A stretch of DNA of 64,000 bases, from assembly GCF_003568865.1 (NCBI RefSeq), contig NZ_CP031115.1, forward strand, positions 620,001 to 684,000, given 5' to 3'. The stretch is from Rubrobacter indicoceani (GTDB lineage Bacteria; Actinomycetota; Rubrobacteria; Rubrobacterales; Rubrobacteraceae). This document shows, piece by piece, positions 35,439 through 43,162 of the stretch (position 1 is the first letter of the stretch; every line of letters starts with the position of its first letter). The notes beneath the pieces were generated by a model that did not search any database, had not been told where the DNA came from, and saw only the letters and a list, made by a program, of their open reading frames with translations. The translations under genes were made by a program, and so were the position numbers.

Positions 35439-36911
35439 TCAACCGGGCCGCCACACTTCCCGTACCCGCCCGAGCCTGCGTCGCGCTCCGAAGTACGCCC
35501 TGAACGCCGAACCCGCCGGACCACCGAAAAGCTTCTCGCGGTAGAACCCGTCCGCCGCCCGCTGGTTTACCTGAGCGAGCGTCGGGTAGACGTGGACGGT
35601 CTGGGAGATGTCCCCGACTTTTATGCCCTTGCGCATCGCCAGCACCAGTTCGTGGACTATGTTCCCGGCGTCCGGCCCGACGATGTGCGCCCCGAGGATC
35701 TCACCGTTCTTGCGGCAGACGATCTTCTCGAACCCGACCGTCTCGCCGTCGGCCATCGCCCGGTCAACACCCGAGAAGTCCTTGCGCCAGACCTTTACGT
35801 CGCCGTACTTCTCCCGCGCCTCGTTCTCCGTCAGCCCGACGCGGGCGACCTCCGGCGCGGTGAAGGTTGTCCACGGAACCGCGCTGTAGTCTATCCGGGA
35901 CCTCACCGGGAAAAGCGCGTTTCTGAGGGCGGTCTTGGCCTGAAACTCCGCTGCGTGCGTGAACGGCAGCATCCCGGTAACGTCCCCGGCGGCGTAGATG
36001 TTGTCGGCGGTCGTCCGGAGGTACTCGTCCACCGTGATACCCGACTTGCCGACCCTGACCCCGGCGTTCTCGAGGGCGAGCGTCCCGGTAACGGGGGAGC
36101 GTCCGGTGGCGACGAGGATCTCCTCCGAGCGGATGGTTATCTCCCGGCCGAGCCGGTTTTTTGCGACCAGCACCTTCTCCCCGCTCTCGACGGAGACGGA
36201 ATCGGCGAGAAACCCCTCGTGAACGGTGACCCCGTCGGCCTCCAGAACGGCTTTGATGAGGCGTCCGACCTCCGGGTCTTCCTTCGGGAGCGGGGCGGCG
36301 TCCGAGACGATGGTGACCGCGACGCCGAAGCGGGCGAATATCTGCGCGAACTCGCAGCCGATGGGGCCGGAGCCGAGCACCGTCAGGGAGCCGGGCAGCT
36401 CTTCCAGCTGCAGGACCTCGACGTTTGTCAGGTACCCGGCCTTATCCAGCCCGTCCACCGGGGGGACGCTCGCCTCGGAGCCGGTCGCGATGATAAAGCT
36501 TCTTGACCGGAGCCGCGCGCCTCCGACCATGACCGTATCCGAAGAGACGAAGCTCGCGCGCTCACCGAGCCGCACGTCCACGCCCAGGTCGCGAAACCGC
36601 CCGGGGTCGTCGGCCTCGCCCGCCTGCTCTATAACGCCGCGCATCCGGGCCATAACCGCCGGGAAGTCAATCTCCGGGGGGGAGGACTTGACGCCGAAGT
36701 CCGTTGAGGTGCGGACGGTCTTTGCGACGTGCGCGCTCTTTACCAGGGTCTTGGTCGGGACGCAGCCGTAAAAGAGGCAGTCGCCGCCGAGCCGGTCGTA
36801 CTCGACAAGCGCGACCCTCGCCCCGAGGGACGCTCCTCCCGCCGCCGACACCAGACCGGCCGTACCGCCGCCTATCACTACAAGGTCGTAGGGATCGTTG
36901 CTCCGGGTCAT
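35439..36911 (-). CDS. mercuric reductase/dihydrolipoamide dehydrogenase-like flavoprotein
   Basis: 490 residues. FAD site VVIGGGTAGLVSAAGGASLG, redox-active pair GGDCLFYGCVPTKTL, NAD(P) fold LTVLGSGPIGCEFAQIFARFG, and a C-terminal dimer segment HVYPTLAQVNQRAADG whose Tyr replaces the His-His-Pro of true lipoamide dehydrogenase. This is the pattern of MerA-like disulfide reductases without the metal-binding tail; mercury activity is not implied. The open frame extends far upstream but the ATG at 36911 has AGGAG eight bases before it. It overlaps the DUF457-type gene by four bases (ATGA). Confidence 0.85.
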   Translation of the reverse strand: MTRSNDPYDLVVIGGGTAGLVSAAGGASLGARVALVEYDRLGGDCLFYGCVPTKTLVKSAHVAKTVRTSTDFGVKSSPPEIDFPAVMARMRGVIEQAGEADDPGRFRDLGVDVRLGERASFVSSDTVMVGGARLRSRSFIIATGSEASVPPVDGLDKAGYLTNVEVLQLEELPGSLTVLGSGPIGCEFAQIFARFGVAVTIVSDAAPLPKEDPEVGRLIKAVLEADGVTVHEGFLADSVSVESGEKVLVAKNRLGREITIRSEEILVATGRSPVTGTLALENAGVRVGKSGITVDEYLRTTADNIYAAGDVTGMLPFTHAAEFQAKTALRNALFPVRSRIDYSAVPWTTFTAPEVARVGLTENEAREKYGDVKVWRKDFSGVDRAMADGETVGFEKIVCRKNGEILGAHIVGPDAGNIVHELVLAMRKGIKVGDISQTVHVYPTLAQVNQRAADGFYREKLFGGPAGSAFRAYFGARRRLGRVREVWRPG

Positions 36912-37612
36912 ATCGGGTTCTCCTGATCTACCGGTGGTTTTCTGAGTGATTGCTCTGACTTGAAGTACCTCGACGGGGCGGGGCTTGCAACGAGCAGCGC
37001 TGCAGAGACGGTGAAGACGCGCCGGTTGAAGCTCGGACCGCCGGAGAGGTTGCCGCCGCAGGCGCCCGACGCTGCAGGCGCCCGACGCCGAGGCGTTGGA
37101 GCCGACGATCGCCAAAGCCCCGCCAGCGCCAGCGCCAGCGCCAGCGCCAGCGCCAGCGCAAGAAGCGTGTGCTCCGCGACCGCTGCGATCCGTCCGTGCC
37201 GAGCCCGCTCCCGGTATGAGACCGGGCTTTTGAAACGCCACTTCAAGAGTGGCCAGAACTGCGGCCTCGCGTCGGAGGAGTGCGTCAGAAAGTCCAGGAT
37301 GAGGTGTCCGGCCCAGCCCACCAGAAACCCCCGTCCGGCGCCCGAACCTCGAAGAACGAGCGCCGCGCCGGAAAGCGAAAGAAACGAGTGAGCTGCCGCG
37401 TCCGGGAGGCGGAAAATGCTTCTGCCACAGACTTCCCTGTCGAAGTCTTTGCGGGTCGGTGAATGCTTTCCCGTCCACAGCCACGCCGCTCCGAGCCCGA
37501 CGGGGAGGTCGGGGAGTGTCGCCCCGAGCGCGGCGGTCATCGCCTCGGATCCCGGACGGTCTATCAGGCGGAGCGCGGCGTAGGTGAGGGCTGCGTGGGA
37601 GTAGGTTCTCAC
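36908..37612 (-). CDS. DUF457-type (metal-dependent hydrolase-like) membrane protein
   Basis: 234 residues. HAALTYAALR, ATLPDLPVGLG, DAAAHSFLSLS and GWAGHLILDFLTHSSDARPQFWPL give the His/Asp pattern of YdjM/DUF457 proteins, here with one N-terminal, two middle and one late hydrophobic segment. A hexanucleotide repeat encodes an Ala-Leu run near residues 152-165 in a membrane helix, and a 16-base duplication lies just after. GTG start with a TATAAC box eight bases away. Its TGA overlaps the flavoprotein ATG, so the frame to the end is functional. Confidence 0.6.
   Translation of the reverse strand: MRTYSHAALTYAALRLIDRPGSEAMTAALGATLPDLPVGLGAAWLWTGKHSPTRKDFDREVCGRSIFRLPDAAAHSFLSLSGAALVLRGSGAGRGFLVGWAGHLILDFLTHSSDARPQFWPLLKWRFKSPVSYRERARHGRIAAVAEHTLLALALALALALALAGLWRSSAPTPRRRAPAASGACGGNLSGGPSFNRRVFTVSAALLVASPAPSRYFKSEQSLRKPPVDQENPI
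37058..37089. repeat. 16-base tandem duplication in coding sequence
   Basis: GCAGGCGCCCGACGCT followed directly by GCAGGCGCCCGACGCC. The unit is not a multiple of three, so a change of copy number would shift the frame of the DUF457-type gene. Confidence 0.8.
37121..37159. repeat. hexanucleotide microsatellite (CGCCAG) x6.5
   Basis: Six perfect CGCCAG units plus CGC. On the minus strand it encodes alternating Leu and Ala within a predicted membrane helix. Confidence 0.9.
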
Positions 37613-37620
37613 GGGATCAT

Positions 37621-37626
37621 GTTATA
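37621..37626 (-). promoter_or_regulatory. -10 box of probable leaderless DUF457-type transcript
   Basis: TATAAC on the minus strand, eight bases before the GTG at 37612. No Shine-Dalgarno is present between. Confidence 0.45.
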
Positions 37627-37720
37627 CGGCCTGCGGGATATCGTCCCGATAAACCGCCTCCTCCGGGCCGCTATTTTAAGCGACCTCCATTACGGGAACC
37701 TTTCAACGGAGGCGTTAGCG

Positions 37721-37748
37721 TGATCCGGGTACGGTGATCCGGGTACGG
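37721..37748. repeat. 14-base tandem duplication
   Basis: TGATCCGGGTACGG occurs twice without a spacer, ending 26 bases before the epimerase start codon. Confidence 0.85.
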
Positions 37749-37774
37749 TGCGAAAACGAGTTGAGGAGTCGGGC

Positions 37775-38680
37775 GTGAAGATTCTTGTAAGCGGTGCAGG
37801 CGGGCTGGTCGGAACGGAACTGACGCGGGAACTGAAGGCGGCGGGACATTCCATAACCGCCCTCTCGACCTCGCAGCCCTCGTCCCCGGAGACTATCCGG
37901 TGGGACCCCACACGCGGGCAGGTGGACGCTTCGCGACTCGAAGGCTTCGACGCGGTTGTCCATCTGGCCGGAGAGAGCATCGTCGGCTCCAACCCGGTCA
38001 CGGAACGCTGGACCGAGGCCAAGAAGGCAAAGATAATGAACAGCCGCCGCGACGGTACGACGCTGCTCGCAAACACCCTGGCCGGGCTCTCCGACAAACC
38101 GGAAGTCCTTGTCAGCGCGTCGGCGGTCGGATACTACGGAAGCCGGGGCAACGAGCTTCTGACCGAGGAGAGCGCACCCGGAGACGACTTTCTCGCCGGT
38201 GTCTGCCGGGTCTGGGAGTTATCGGCGGATGCCGCGCGAAACGCCGGGATCCGGGTCGTGCATCCGAGAATCGGGATAGTCCTGTCAAAAAACGGCGGCG
38301 CGCTCGCGAGCACGCTCCCGATCTTCAAGCTCGGACTCGGTGGGAAGGTCGGGGACGGAAAGCAGTTCTGGAGCTGGGTTGCCCTGACCGACCTCGCGGG
38401 CTCCATCCACCACGCCATAGAAAACGATTCCGTCGAGGGGCCGGTAAACATCGGAAGCCCGAACCCGATGACAAACGCCGAATACACGGAGGTTCTCGGG
38501 GACGTACTCGGACGCCCGACGCTCCTTCCCCTGCCCGCTCCGGTGGCCCGGGTCGTGCTCGGCGAGGTCGCGGACGCGCTGCTCCTCTCGAGCGCGCGAA
38601 TGCAGCCGAGAGCCCTCGAAAACACCGGCTACACGTTCCGGCACCCCGAGCTCCGGGGCGCGCTCCGGAGTATCCTCTAA
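37775..38680 (+). CDS. TIGR01777 family NAD-dependent epimerase-like protein
   Basis: 301 residues, SDR fold. NAD loop KILVSGAGGLVGTELTREL, then DAVVHLAGESIVGS, the TERWTEAKKAKIMNSRRDGT segment typical of TIGR01777/SDR39U1 proteins, and LVSASAVGYYGSRG with the catalytic Tyr. The YfcH-type group has no firmly known substrate. The frame opens at 37748, but GAGGAG sits seven bases before GTG at 37775, where homologues begin. Followed twelve bases later by the deaminase gene. Confidence 0.9.
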   Translation: MKILVSGAGGLVGTELTRELKAAGHSITALSTSQPSSPETIRWDPTRGQVDASRLEGFDAVVHLAGESIVGSNPVTERWTEAKKAKIMNSRRDGTTLLANTLAGLSDKPEVLVSASAVGYYGSRGNELLTEESAPGDDFLAGVCRVWELSADAARNAGIRVVHPRIGIVLSKNGGALASTLPIFKLGLGGKVGDGKQFWSWVALTDLAGSIHHAIENDSVEGPVNIGSPNPMTNAEYTEVLGDVLGRPTLLPLPAPVARVVLGEVADALLLSSARMQPRALENTGYTFRHPELRGALRSIL

Positions 38681-38691
38681 GGCCGCGGGCG

Positions 38692-39135
38692 ATGCCGAAC
38701 CCCGAGGCCCACATGCGACGCGCCATCGAACTTGCAAAGAAAAACCCCTCACAGCCGTTCGGGTGTGTCATCGTAGACAGGCAAAACAACATCGTCTCCG
38801 AAGCCTTCAACGACGGCGAGAACCCCGTTCGGCACGGAGAAACGGCGGCGATCTACGACCTTGCATCGAAGGGAACGGACTCTGAATGGCGAGATCTGAC
38901 CCTCTACACGACCGCCGAGCCGTGTCCGATGTGCGCCGGGGCCGTGCTCTGGTCCGGCATCGGGCGGGTGGTTATAGGGACTTCCATCGAGACGCTCGTT
39001 GCGCTCGGGCTGCCGCAGATAGACATACCGCTTCACGAAGTCTTGGAACGTGCCTCCGAAGACTTCACCCCGCCGGAGGTAGAGGCCGGGTTTCTCGAGG
39101 CCGAGTGCGACGCGCTCTACCGGAGCATCTCCTAG
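38692..39135 (+). CDS. nucleoside/guanine deaminase-type zinc enzyme
   Basis: 147 residues of the cytidine-deaminase fold. Zinc ligands are in RHGETAAI (His with catalytic Glu) and TTAEPCPMCAGAVLWSGI (two Cys). HGE rather than HAE occurs in guanine-deaminase-like members. Substrate could be guanine, cytosine or a tRNA/nucleoside. Its stop shares CTAG with that of tyrA on the other strand. Confidence 0.88.
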   Translation: MPNPEAHMRRAIELAKKNPSQPFGCVIVDRQNNIVSEAFNDGENPVRHGETAAIYDLASKGTDSEWRDLTLYTTAEPCPMCAGAVLWSGIGRVVIGTSIETLVALGLPQIDIPLHEVLERASEDFTPPEVEAGFLEAECDALYRSIS

Positions 39136-40187
39136 CCGAGAACCTCCGAGGCGAAGCCGGAATCTCCAAGGAGCTTTCTTGCGGGCGCGACGGATTCCGA
39201 GTCAACGGTCAGGACAAGGGCGGCGCGTTCGGTGTTTGAGTGGCGCACGTAGAGGTCAAGGATGTTGATCGAGTTCGACCCCATGAGCGTCGTGACCTCG
39301 GCGAAGGTGCCAGGGCGGTTCTCGACCGGGATGGCGAGGTCCACGTTCTTTCCGCTTTTCTCTACAAGGATACCGCCGAGCGTGTCGTAGGCTTCGCGCG
39401 CGTCGGAGAAGCGACGTGTGATGGACTTTCTGTTCTCGACTTCCGCGCCGAGTTCTTCCAGCGTCTTGACGAAGTCTTCAAGGACTTCCTGAACCGCCCC
39501 GGAGTTCTCGGAGAGGATGTCCGACCAGAGTTCCGGGTTGGACGCGCCGACGCGGGTGAGGTCGCGGAAGGCCGGCCCGGCAAAGGAGAGCGCCTCGGGG
39601 GAGATGCCGGCGGCGACGTCGAGAAGGGCGGCGGCCATCATGTGCGGCAGGTGGGAGAGGGCGGCCATGAGCAGGTCGTGTTTCTCTGGTTCGACGGCGG
39701 TCGGAACGGCGCCGAGGGTCCGGACGAAGCTCTGGACTTCGCGGTAGTCTTCCGGGTCGGTACGGTCGGTGGGGGTGAGAAAGTAGCGCGCCCCGGTAAA
39801 GAGGTCGGCCCTTGCGTTGGCGACGCCGGAGAGCTGGCTTCCGGCCATCGGGTGTCCGCCGACAAAGCGCAGGCCGGACGCCTCGGCTGCGGCTACGATG
39901 CCCCCCTTCGTGCTGGCGACATCGGTTATCAGGGCGTTCGAGCCGGAGAAGCGGGGGAGGGTTTCCTTGATCCTCGATATCGGAGCGGCAAGAACGATAA
40001 CATCGGAGGCGCGCAGTTCGGTGAGCGTCGCCGCCCGGTCTATCGCCCCGACCGCCTCCGCAGCGGCGAGCGACCCCGGGAGATCAACGCCCGACACGTG
40101 CCAGCCCGCCCGTCTTGCGGCGAGGCCGACGGAGCCGCCGATCAGACCGACCCCGAAGATCCCGAGCCGACCCGCACCGTTTTTCAG
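39132..40187 (-). CDS. tyrA: prephenate dehydrogenase with C-terminal ACT domain, CTG start
   Basis: Oxidatively decarboxylates prephenate for tyrosine synthesis. 351 residues: NAD fold at the very start (GRLGIFGVGLIGGSVGLA), GGHPMAGSQLSGV, ALSHLPHMMAAAL, and an ACT regulatory domain from ENRPGTFAEVTTLMGSNSIN. The first conventional start codon, GTG at 40097, would remove the dinucleotide loop. Upstream the only candidate is CTG at 40187, with GGAGG seven bases before it and overlapping the hisC TGA as CTGA. No in-frame ATG, GTG or TTG was found further upstream in the part checked. Confidence 0.9.
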   Translation of the reverse strand: MKNGAGRLGIFGVGLIGGSVGLAARRAGWHVSGVDLPGSLAAAEAVGAIDRAATLTELRASDVIVLAAPISRIKETLPRFSGSNALITDVASTKGGIVAAAEASGLRFVGGHPMAGSQLSGVANARADLFTGARYFLTPTDRTDPEDYREVQSFVRTLGAVPTAVEPEKHDLLMAALSHLPHMMAAALLDVAAGISPEALSFAGPAFRDLTRVGASNPELWSDILSENSGAVQEVLEDFVKTLEELGAEVENRKSITRRFSDAREAYDTLGGILVEKSGKNVDLAIPVENRPGTFAEVTTLMGSNSINILDLYVRHSNTERAALVLTVDSESVAPARKLLGDSGFASEVLG

Positions 40188-41254
40188 GAGACGGCCTCCG
40201 TCCGGCCCGAGACAGCGGCTGCGACGCGGTCGTTCTCCCCCCGGTTGCCGACCGTTACGCGGCTCCAGCCGGGGTAGCCGAGGGCCTCGCCCTCGCGCAC
40301 CAGCACCCCGCTTCTCTCAAAGTCCGGGGCGGTGAAGCCGACCATGATGAAGTTCCCCTGCGATGGGATGTACTCAAGGCCCGCCTCGCCGAACGATCTC
40401 TGCAGCCGGGCGCGCTCCCCGATAACGAACCGCGCCCGCTCGGCAACCTTCTCCCGCGCCAGCATCGAGGCCGTTGCGGCGACCTGCCCGGCGAGGTTTA
40501 CCGAGACCGGGAACCGGACCCGCTCGGCGTAGTCGGCGATCCCCCCGGAGGCGATCCCGTAGCCGACCCTGAGACCGGCCAGCCCGTGAGCCTTGCTGAA
40601 CGTCCGCGCGACAAGGACGTTGTCGAACTCAAAAGCCAGCGCGTGAGAGCCCCGGTACGAGGGGTCGTCTATAAACTCCACGTAGGCCTCGTCGAGCAGA
40701 AGAGCGACGTTGTCCGGCAAAGCCCCGGCGAACTCTCTGACCTGTTCGAGCGTCAGGTAAGTCCCGCTCGGGTTGTTCGGGTTGCAGAGGATAACGGCCC
40801 GCGTCTCGGATGTGACGGCGGCGAGCAGGGCTTCGGTGTCGAGGTCGCCGGAGCTTCTCAGGGGAACCTGCCTTGCCTTCATGCCGAGTATCGCGCACAT
40901 CGCCGGGTAGAGGCTGAAGGACGGCCAGGGGAAAACAACCTCGCCCGCCGGAAAAAGCTGCAGAACGTTGAAGAGAACCTCGCTCGAACCGTTGCCGACC
41001 AGAACGTTGGACGGGGCCGAGCCGGGGTTCGCCTCCGCAACGACCTGCCGGAGGCGCGAGACGTGGCTGTCGGGGTAGCGGTTCAGCCTCGACAGTACCT
41101 CGCAGACCGCGGCCTCGGCCTCGGGGAGCGGGCCGAAGGCCAGTTCGTTTGAGGTGAGCTTTGCGTAGCGGTCCTCATCCTTGCCTTCGGCGGCCATCCG
41201 CCAGGTTTTCGGGGGGACGTAGGGTTTCAGCGGGTCTAGTTCGGCTCTGAACAC
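40184..41254 (-). CDS. hisC: histidinol-phosphate/aromatic aminotransferase
   Basis: 356 residues, fold-type I PLP enzyme. YAKLTSNELAFGPLPEA, GNGSSEVLFNVLQLF, CNPNNPSGTYL, DEAYVEF and the Schiff-base Lys in ARTFSKAHGLAGLRVGY are all in place. Next to tyrA, it probably transaminates 4-hydroxyphenylpyruvate or histidinol phosphate. GTG at 41254 has AGGAG five bases before it; the outer frame to 41392 runs into the promoter of the divergent kinase unit. The gene ends with TGA inside the tyrA start. Confidence 0.9.
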   Translation of the reverse strand: MFRAELDPLKPYVPPKTWRMAAEGKDEDRYAKLTSNELAFGPLPEAEAAVCEVLSRLNRYPDSHVSRLRQVVAEANPGSAPSNVLVGNGSSEVLFNVLQLFPAGEVVFPWPSFSLYPAMCAILGMKARQVPLRSSGDLDTEALLAAVTSETRAVILCNPNNPSGTYLTLEQVREFAGALPDNVALLLDEAYVEFIDDPSYRGSHALAFEFDNVLVARTFSKAHGLAGLRVGYGIASGGIADYAERVRFPVSVNLAGQVAATASMLAREKVAERARFVIGERARLQRSFGEAGLEYIPSQGNFIMVGFTAPDFERSGVLVREGEALGYPGWSRVTVGNRGENDRVAAAVSGRTEAVS

Positions 41255-41383
41255 GCTCTCTCCTGTTGGTGTGGCGTTCGTATTCGACGGACTGTAGCTT
41301 ATCGCGTCCGGGTGTAAAACAGGCGCGGCCCGCCGAAACCTACCGGGGTCCGGTCGGGTTCCCGGGGCGGCGCTCTCTTTTGC

Positions 41384-41389
41384 TAGAAT
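41384..41389 (+). promoter_or_regulatory. extended -10 box upstream of a short leaderless ORF
   Basis: TGCTAGAAT (TGn extension from 41381) ends eight bases before the ATG at 41398. Confidence 0.5.
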
Positions 41390-41397
41390 CAAAATCT

Positions 41398-41505
41398 ATG
41401 ATCCCGAGGCACATAGAGCGACGCTTCAAGGCAGTCCGACCCGGGATGGACCCGTCGGGGGAGGCTCGTCTTCAGGTCGGCGTCCCGGGTCCGGGGATTC
41501 GTTGA
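41398..41505 (+). CDS. 35-codon upstream ORF coupled to a kinase gene
   Basis: Starts ATG-ATC-CCG-AGG and ends TGA at 41503-41505, overlapping the TTG start of the kinase as TTGA. The peptide is basic at the start (MIPRHIERRFKAVRPGMD) and Gly/Pro-rich at the end. The -10 hexamer lies eight bases upstream, so it would be read from a leaderless message. It may only serve to bring ribosomes to the kinase start, which lacks a good SD. Homology is not known. Confidence 0.45.
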   Translation: MIPRHIERRFKAVRPGMDPSGEARLQVGVPGPGIR

Positions 41506-43115
41506 GGCCCGTCGAGCGCGTCGGGGACCGGTTTGCGCTGGAGCGGGAGATCGGCTCCGGCGGGATGTCCACCGTTTATCTCGGGCGCGACGAGGTTCTG
41601 GACCGGCCCGTAGCGGTGAAGATCCTGCGCGGCGGCGCATCCGGGGCGAGCCTCCCGGCGGACGCCGACCTCGGCGCCCGCTTCGAGCGTGAGGGGCGCA
41701 CCGCAGCGAGTCTCTCCCACGCAAACGTCGTGCAGGTCTACGACGCCGGCAAGGACGAGGTGGACGAGTCGGTCGCGGGGCCGGACGGCCGGGAACCCGG
41801 CGGGGAGACGAAGCTCAGCGTCTCGTACATCGTTATGGAGTACGTCCCCGGCGGGGATCTCAAAGAAGTCCTGGACCGGGAAGGAAACCTCTCCGGCAGG
41901 CGTCTGGCGCGGATCGGGGCGGCGGTCGCCTCCGGTCTGGCGCACGCCCACGAGCGCGGGGTCATCCACCGCGACATCAAGCCGCAGAACGTGCTGATGG
42001 ACGAGTACGGCAACCCAAAGCTGACGGACTTCGGCATCGCCCGGGCCCTCAACCCCGATGGTTCCTCCAACGCAACCAGCACCGGACACTACCTCGGGAC
42101 CGCTGTCTACTCCGCGCCGGAGCAGCTGAACGGCGAAGACGCAACCCCCAAAAGCGACATCTACGCCCTCGGGACGACGCTGTACCACGCGGCCACCGGC
42201 GCACCGCCGTTTACCGGGATGCCCCTTGAGATCGCCACCCAGAAAATGAACCGGACGCCCGCAAAGCCCTCGGAGGCCGGGGCGAACCTCACCCCCGAGA
42301 TAGAAGAGATAATCCTCGCCTGCCTCGCCCGGGGACCGGACGACCGTCCCGCCGCTCAGGAGGTGCAGAGAAGGCTTTACCGGGCCGGGCTCGCCGCCGG
42401 GGGCTTGCCGGAAGAGCCGCCCGCCCCCAGAACCGGGGTGCTCGGAGCGGATCCGAACTCGGACAGGCCGGGTGGAGGACCCGCCGAAACGATCAGCCTC
42501 CCGACGCGCACTTTCCAGGGCCGCCGCGACCGGGGCCCGCTGGTCGTCGGGGCCGTTGCGATCGTATTCCTGCTCGCCGTGCTGCTCGGCGGCTTCGCCC
42601 TGCTCGGCGGCGGCAACGAGACTTCCGGGGCCGGGAACGAAGCCGCCGGAGGGGCCGGCGAAGATCCTCCGAACGGCGGCGGGGCTTCGCCGGGCGGAGA
42701 AGATGTTGAGGTCGTCGAGCAGGAGGCAACTCAGGCCGAGGAGACCATCCCCCCGGTGGAGGAGACGACCGAGGCCGGGGATTCGGGACCGCTGCCCCCG
42801 ACGGACGCGGCGGGTCAGGTTGTATTTGATTACTACGTTGCGCTCGCCGAGGGTCGCTACAGCGACGCCTGGGCCTCACTCTCGGGTGACTACCGGGAAG
42901 AGGTCGGTGGCTCGGTCTCGGATCTGGAGGAGCGGGAATCCTCGCTGGCGGGGGTTTTCTTTGATGCGGGGGTGCCGCAGGCCGCGCTCGACGGACGGGA
43001 GGCGCGGGTGGACTTCACGGCTACGGAGACGAGATCCGGGGCGGAGCAGACCGTTTCCGGCACCTGGGTGGCCGTGAGCGAAGACGGTGAGTGGAGGCTC
43101 GACCGCCTGGAGTAG
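41502..43115 (+). CDS. membrane serine/threonine protein kinase with extracytoplasmic domain
   Basis: 537 residues. The Hanks-type kinase covers about 10-280: GSGGMSTVYLGRD loop, VAVK with Lys40, GVIHRDIKPQNVLMD, LTDFGIA and YSAPEQL. A membrane helix (VVGAVAIVFLLAVLLGGFALL) near 350 is followed by a Gly/Glu-rich linker and a C-terminal domain of about 100 residues (YYVALAEGRYSDAWASLSG to DGEWRLDRLE), similar in outline to SnoaL/DUF4878-type folds. There are no PASTA repeats. TTG start overlaps the stop of a short ORF. Its paralogue follows after 47 bases. Confidence 0.88.
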   Translation: MRPVERVGDRFALEREIGSGGMSTVYLGRDEVLDRPVAVKILRGGASGASLPADADLGARFEREGRTAASLSHANVVQVYDAGKDEVDESVAGPDGREPGGETKLSVSYIVMEYVPGGDLKEVLDREGNLSGRRLARIGAAVASGLAHAHERGVIHRDIKPQNVLMDEYGNPKLTDFGIARALNPDGSSNATSTGHYLGTAVYSAPEQLNGEDATPKSDIYALGTTLYHAATGAPPFTGMPLEIATQKMNRTPAKPSEAGANLTPEIEEIILACLARGPDDRPAAQEVQRRLYRAGLAAGGLPEEPPAPRTGVLGADPNSDRPGGGPAETISLPTRTFQGRRDRGPLVVGAVAIVFLLAVLLGGFALLGGGNETSGAGNEAAGGAGEDPPNGGGASPGGEDVEVVEQEATQAEETIPPVEETTEAGDSGPLPPTDAAGQVVFDYYVALAEGRYSDAWASLSGDYREEVGGSVSDLEERESSLAGVFFDAGVPQAALDGREARVDFTATETRSGAEQTVSGTWVAVSEDGEWRLDRLE

Positions 43116-43149
43116 GGCGGAAGTTTCACGCATCTCGCCGGAAAGACCA

Positions 43150-43155
43150 TATAAT
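43150..43155 (+). promoter_or_regulatory. -10 box of leaderless kinase transcript
   Basis: A perfect TATAAT, rare in sequence this GC-rich, ends seven bases before the kinase GTG. Position fits transcription starting at the G of GTG. No good -35 at 17 bases. Confidence 0.55.
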
Positions 43156-43162
43156 CGGACAA

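Noticed and set aside
35439-36911. Mercury-resistance gene
   Set aside because: No merR, merT or merP nearby and no metal-binding N-terminal domain; general disulfide reductase more likely.
37121-37159. Repeat array considered as a CRISPR
   Set aside because: Unit is six bases with no spacers; a microsatellite.
36912-37484. N-terminal extension of the MerA-like flavoprotein
   Set aside because: Lies over the DUF457-type gene in another frame and includes a translated microsatellite; a good SD precedes the inner ATG.
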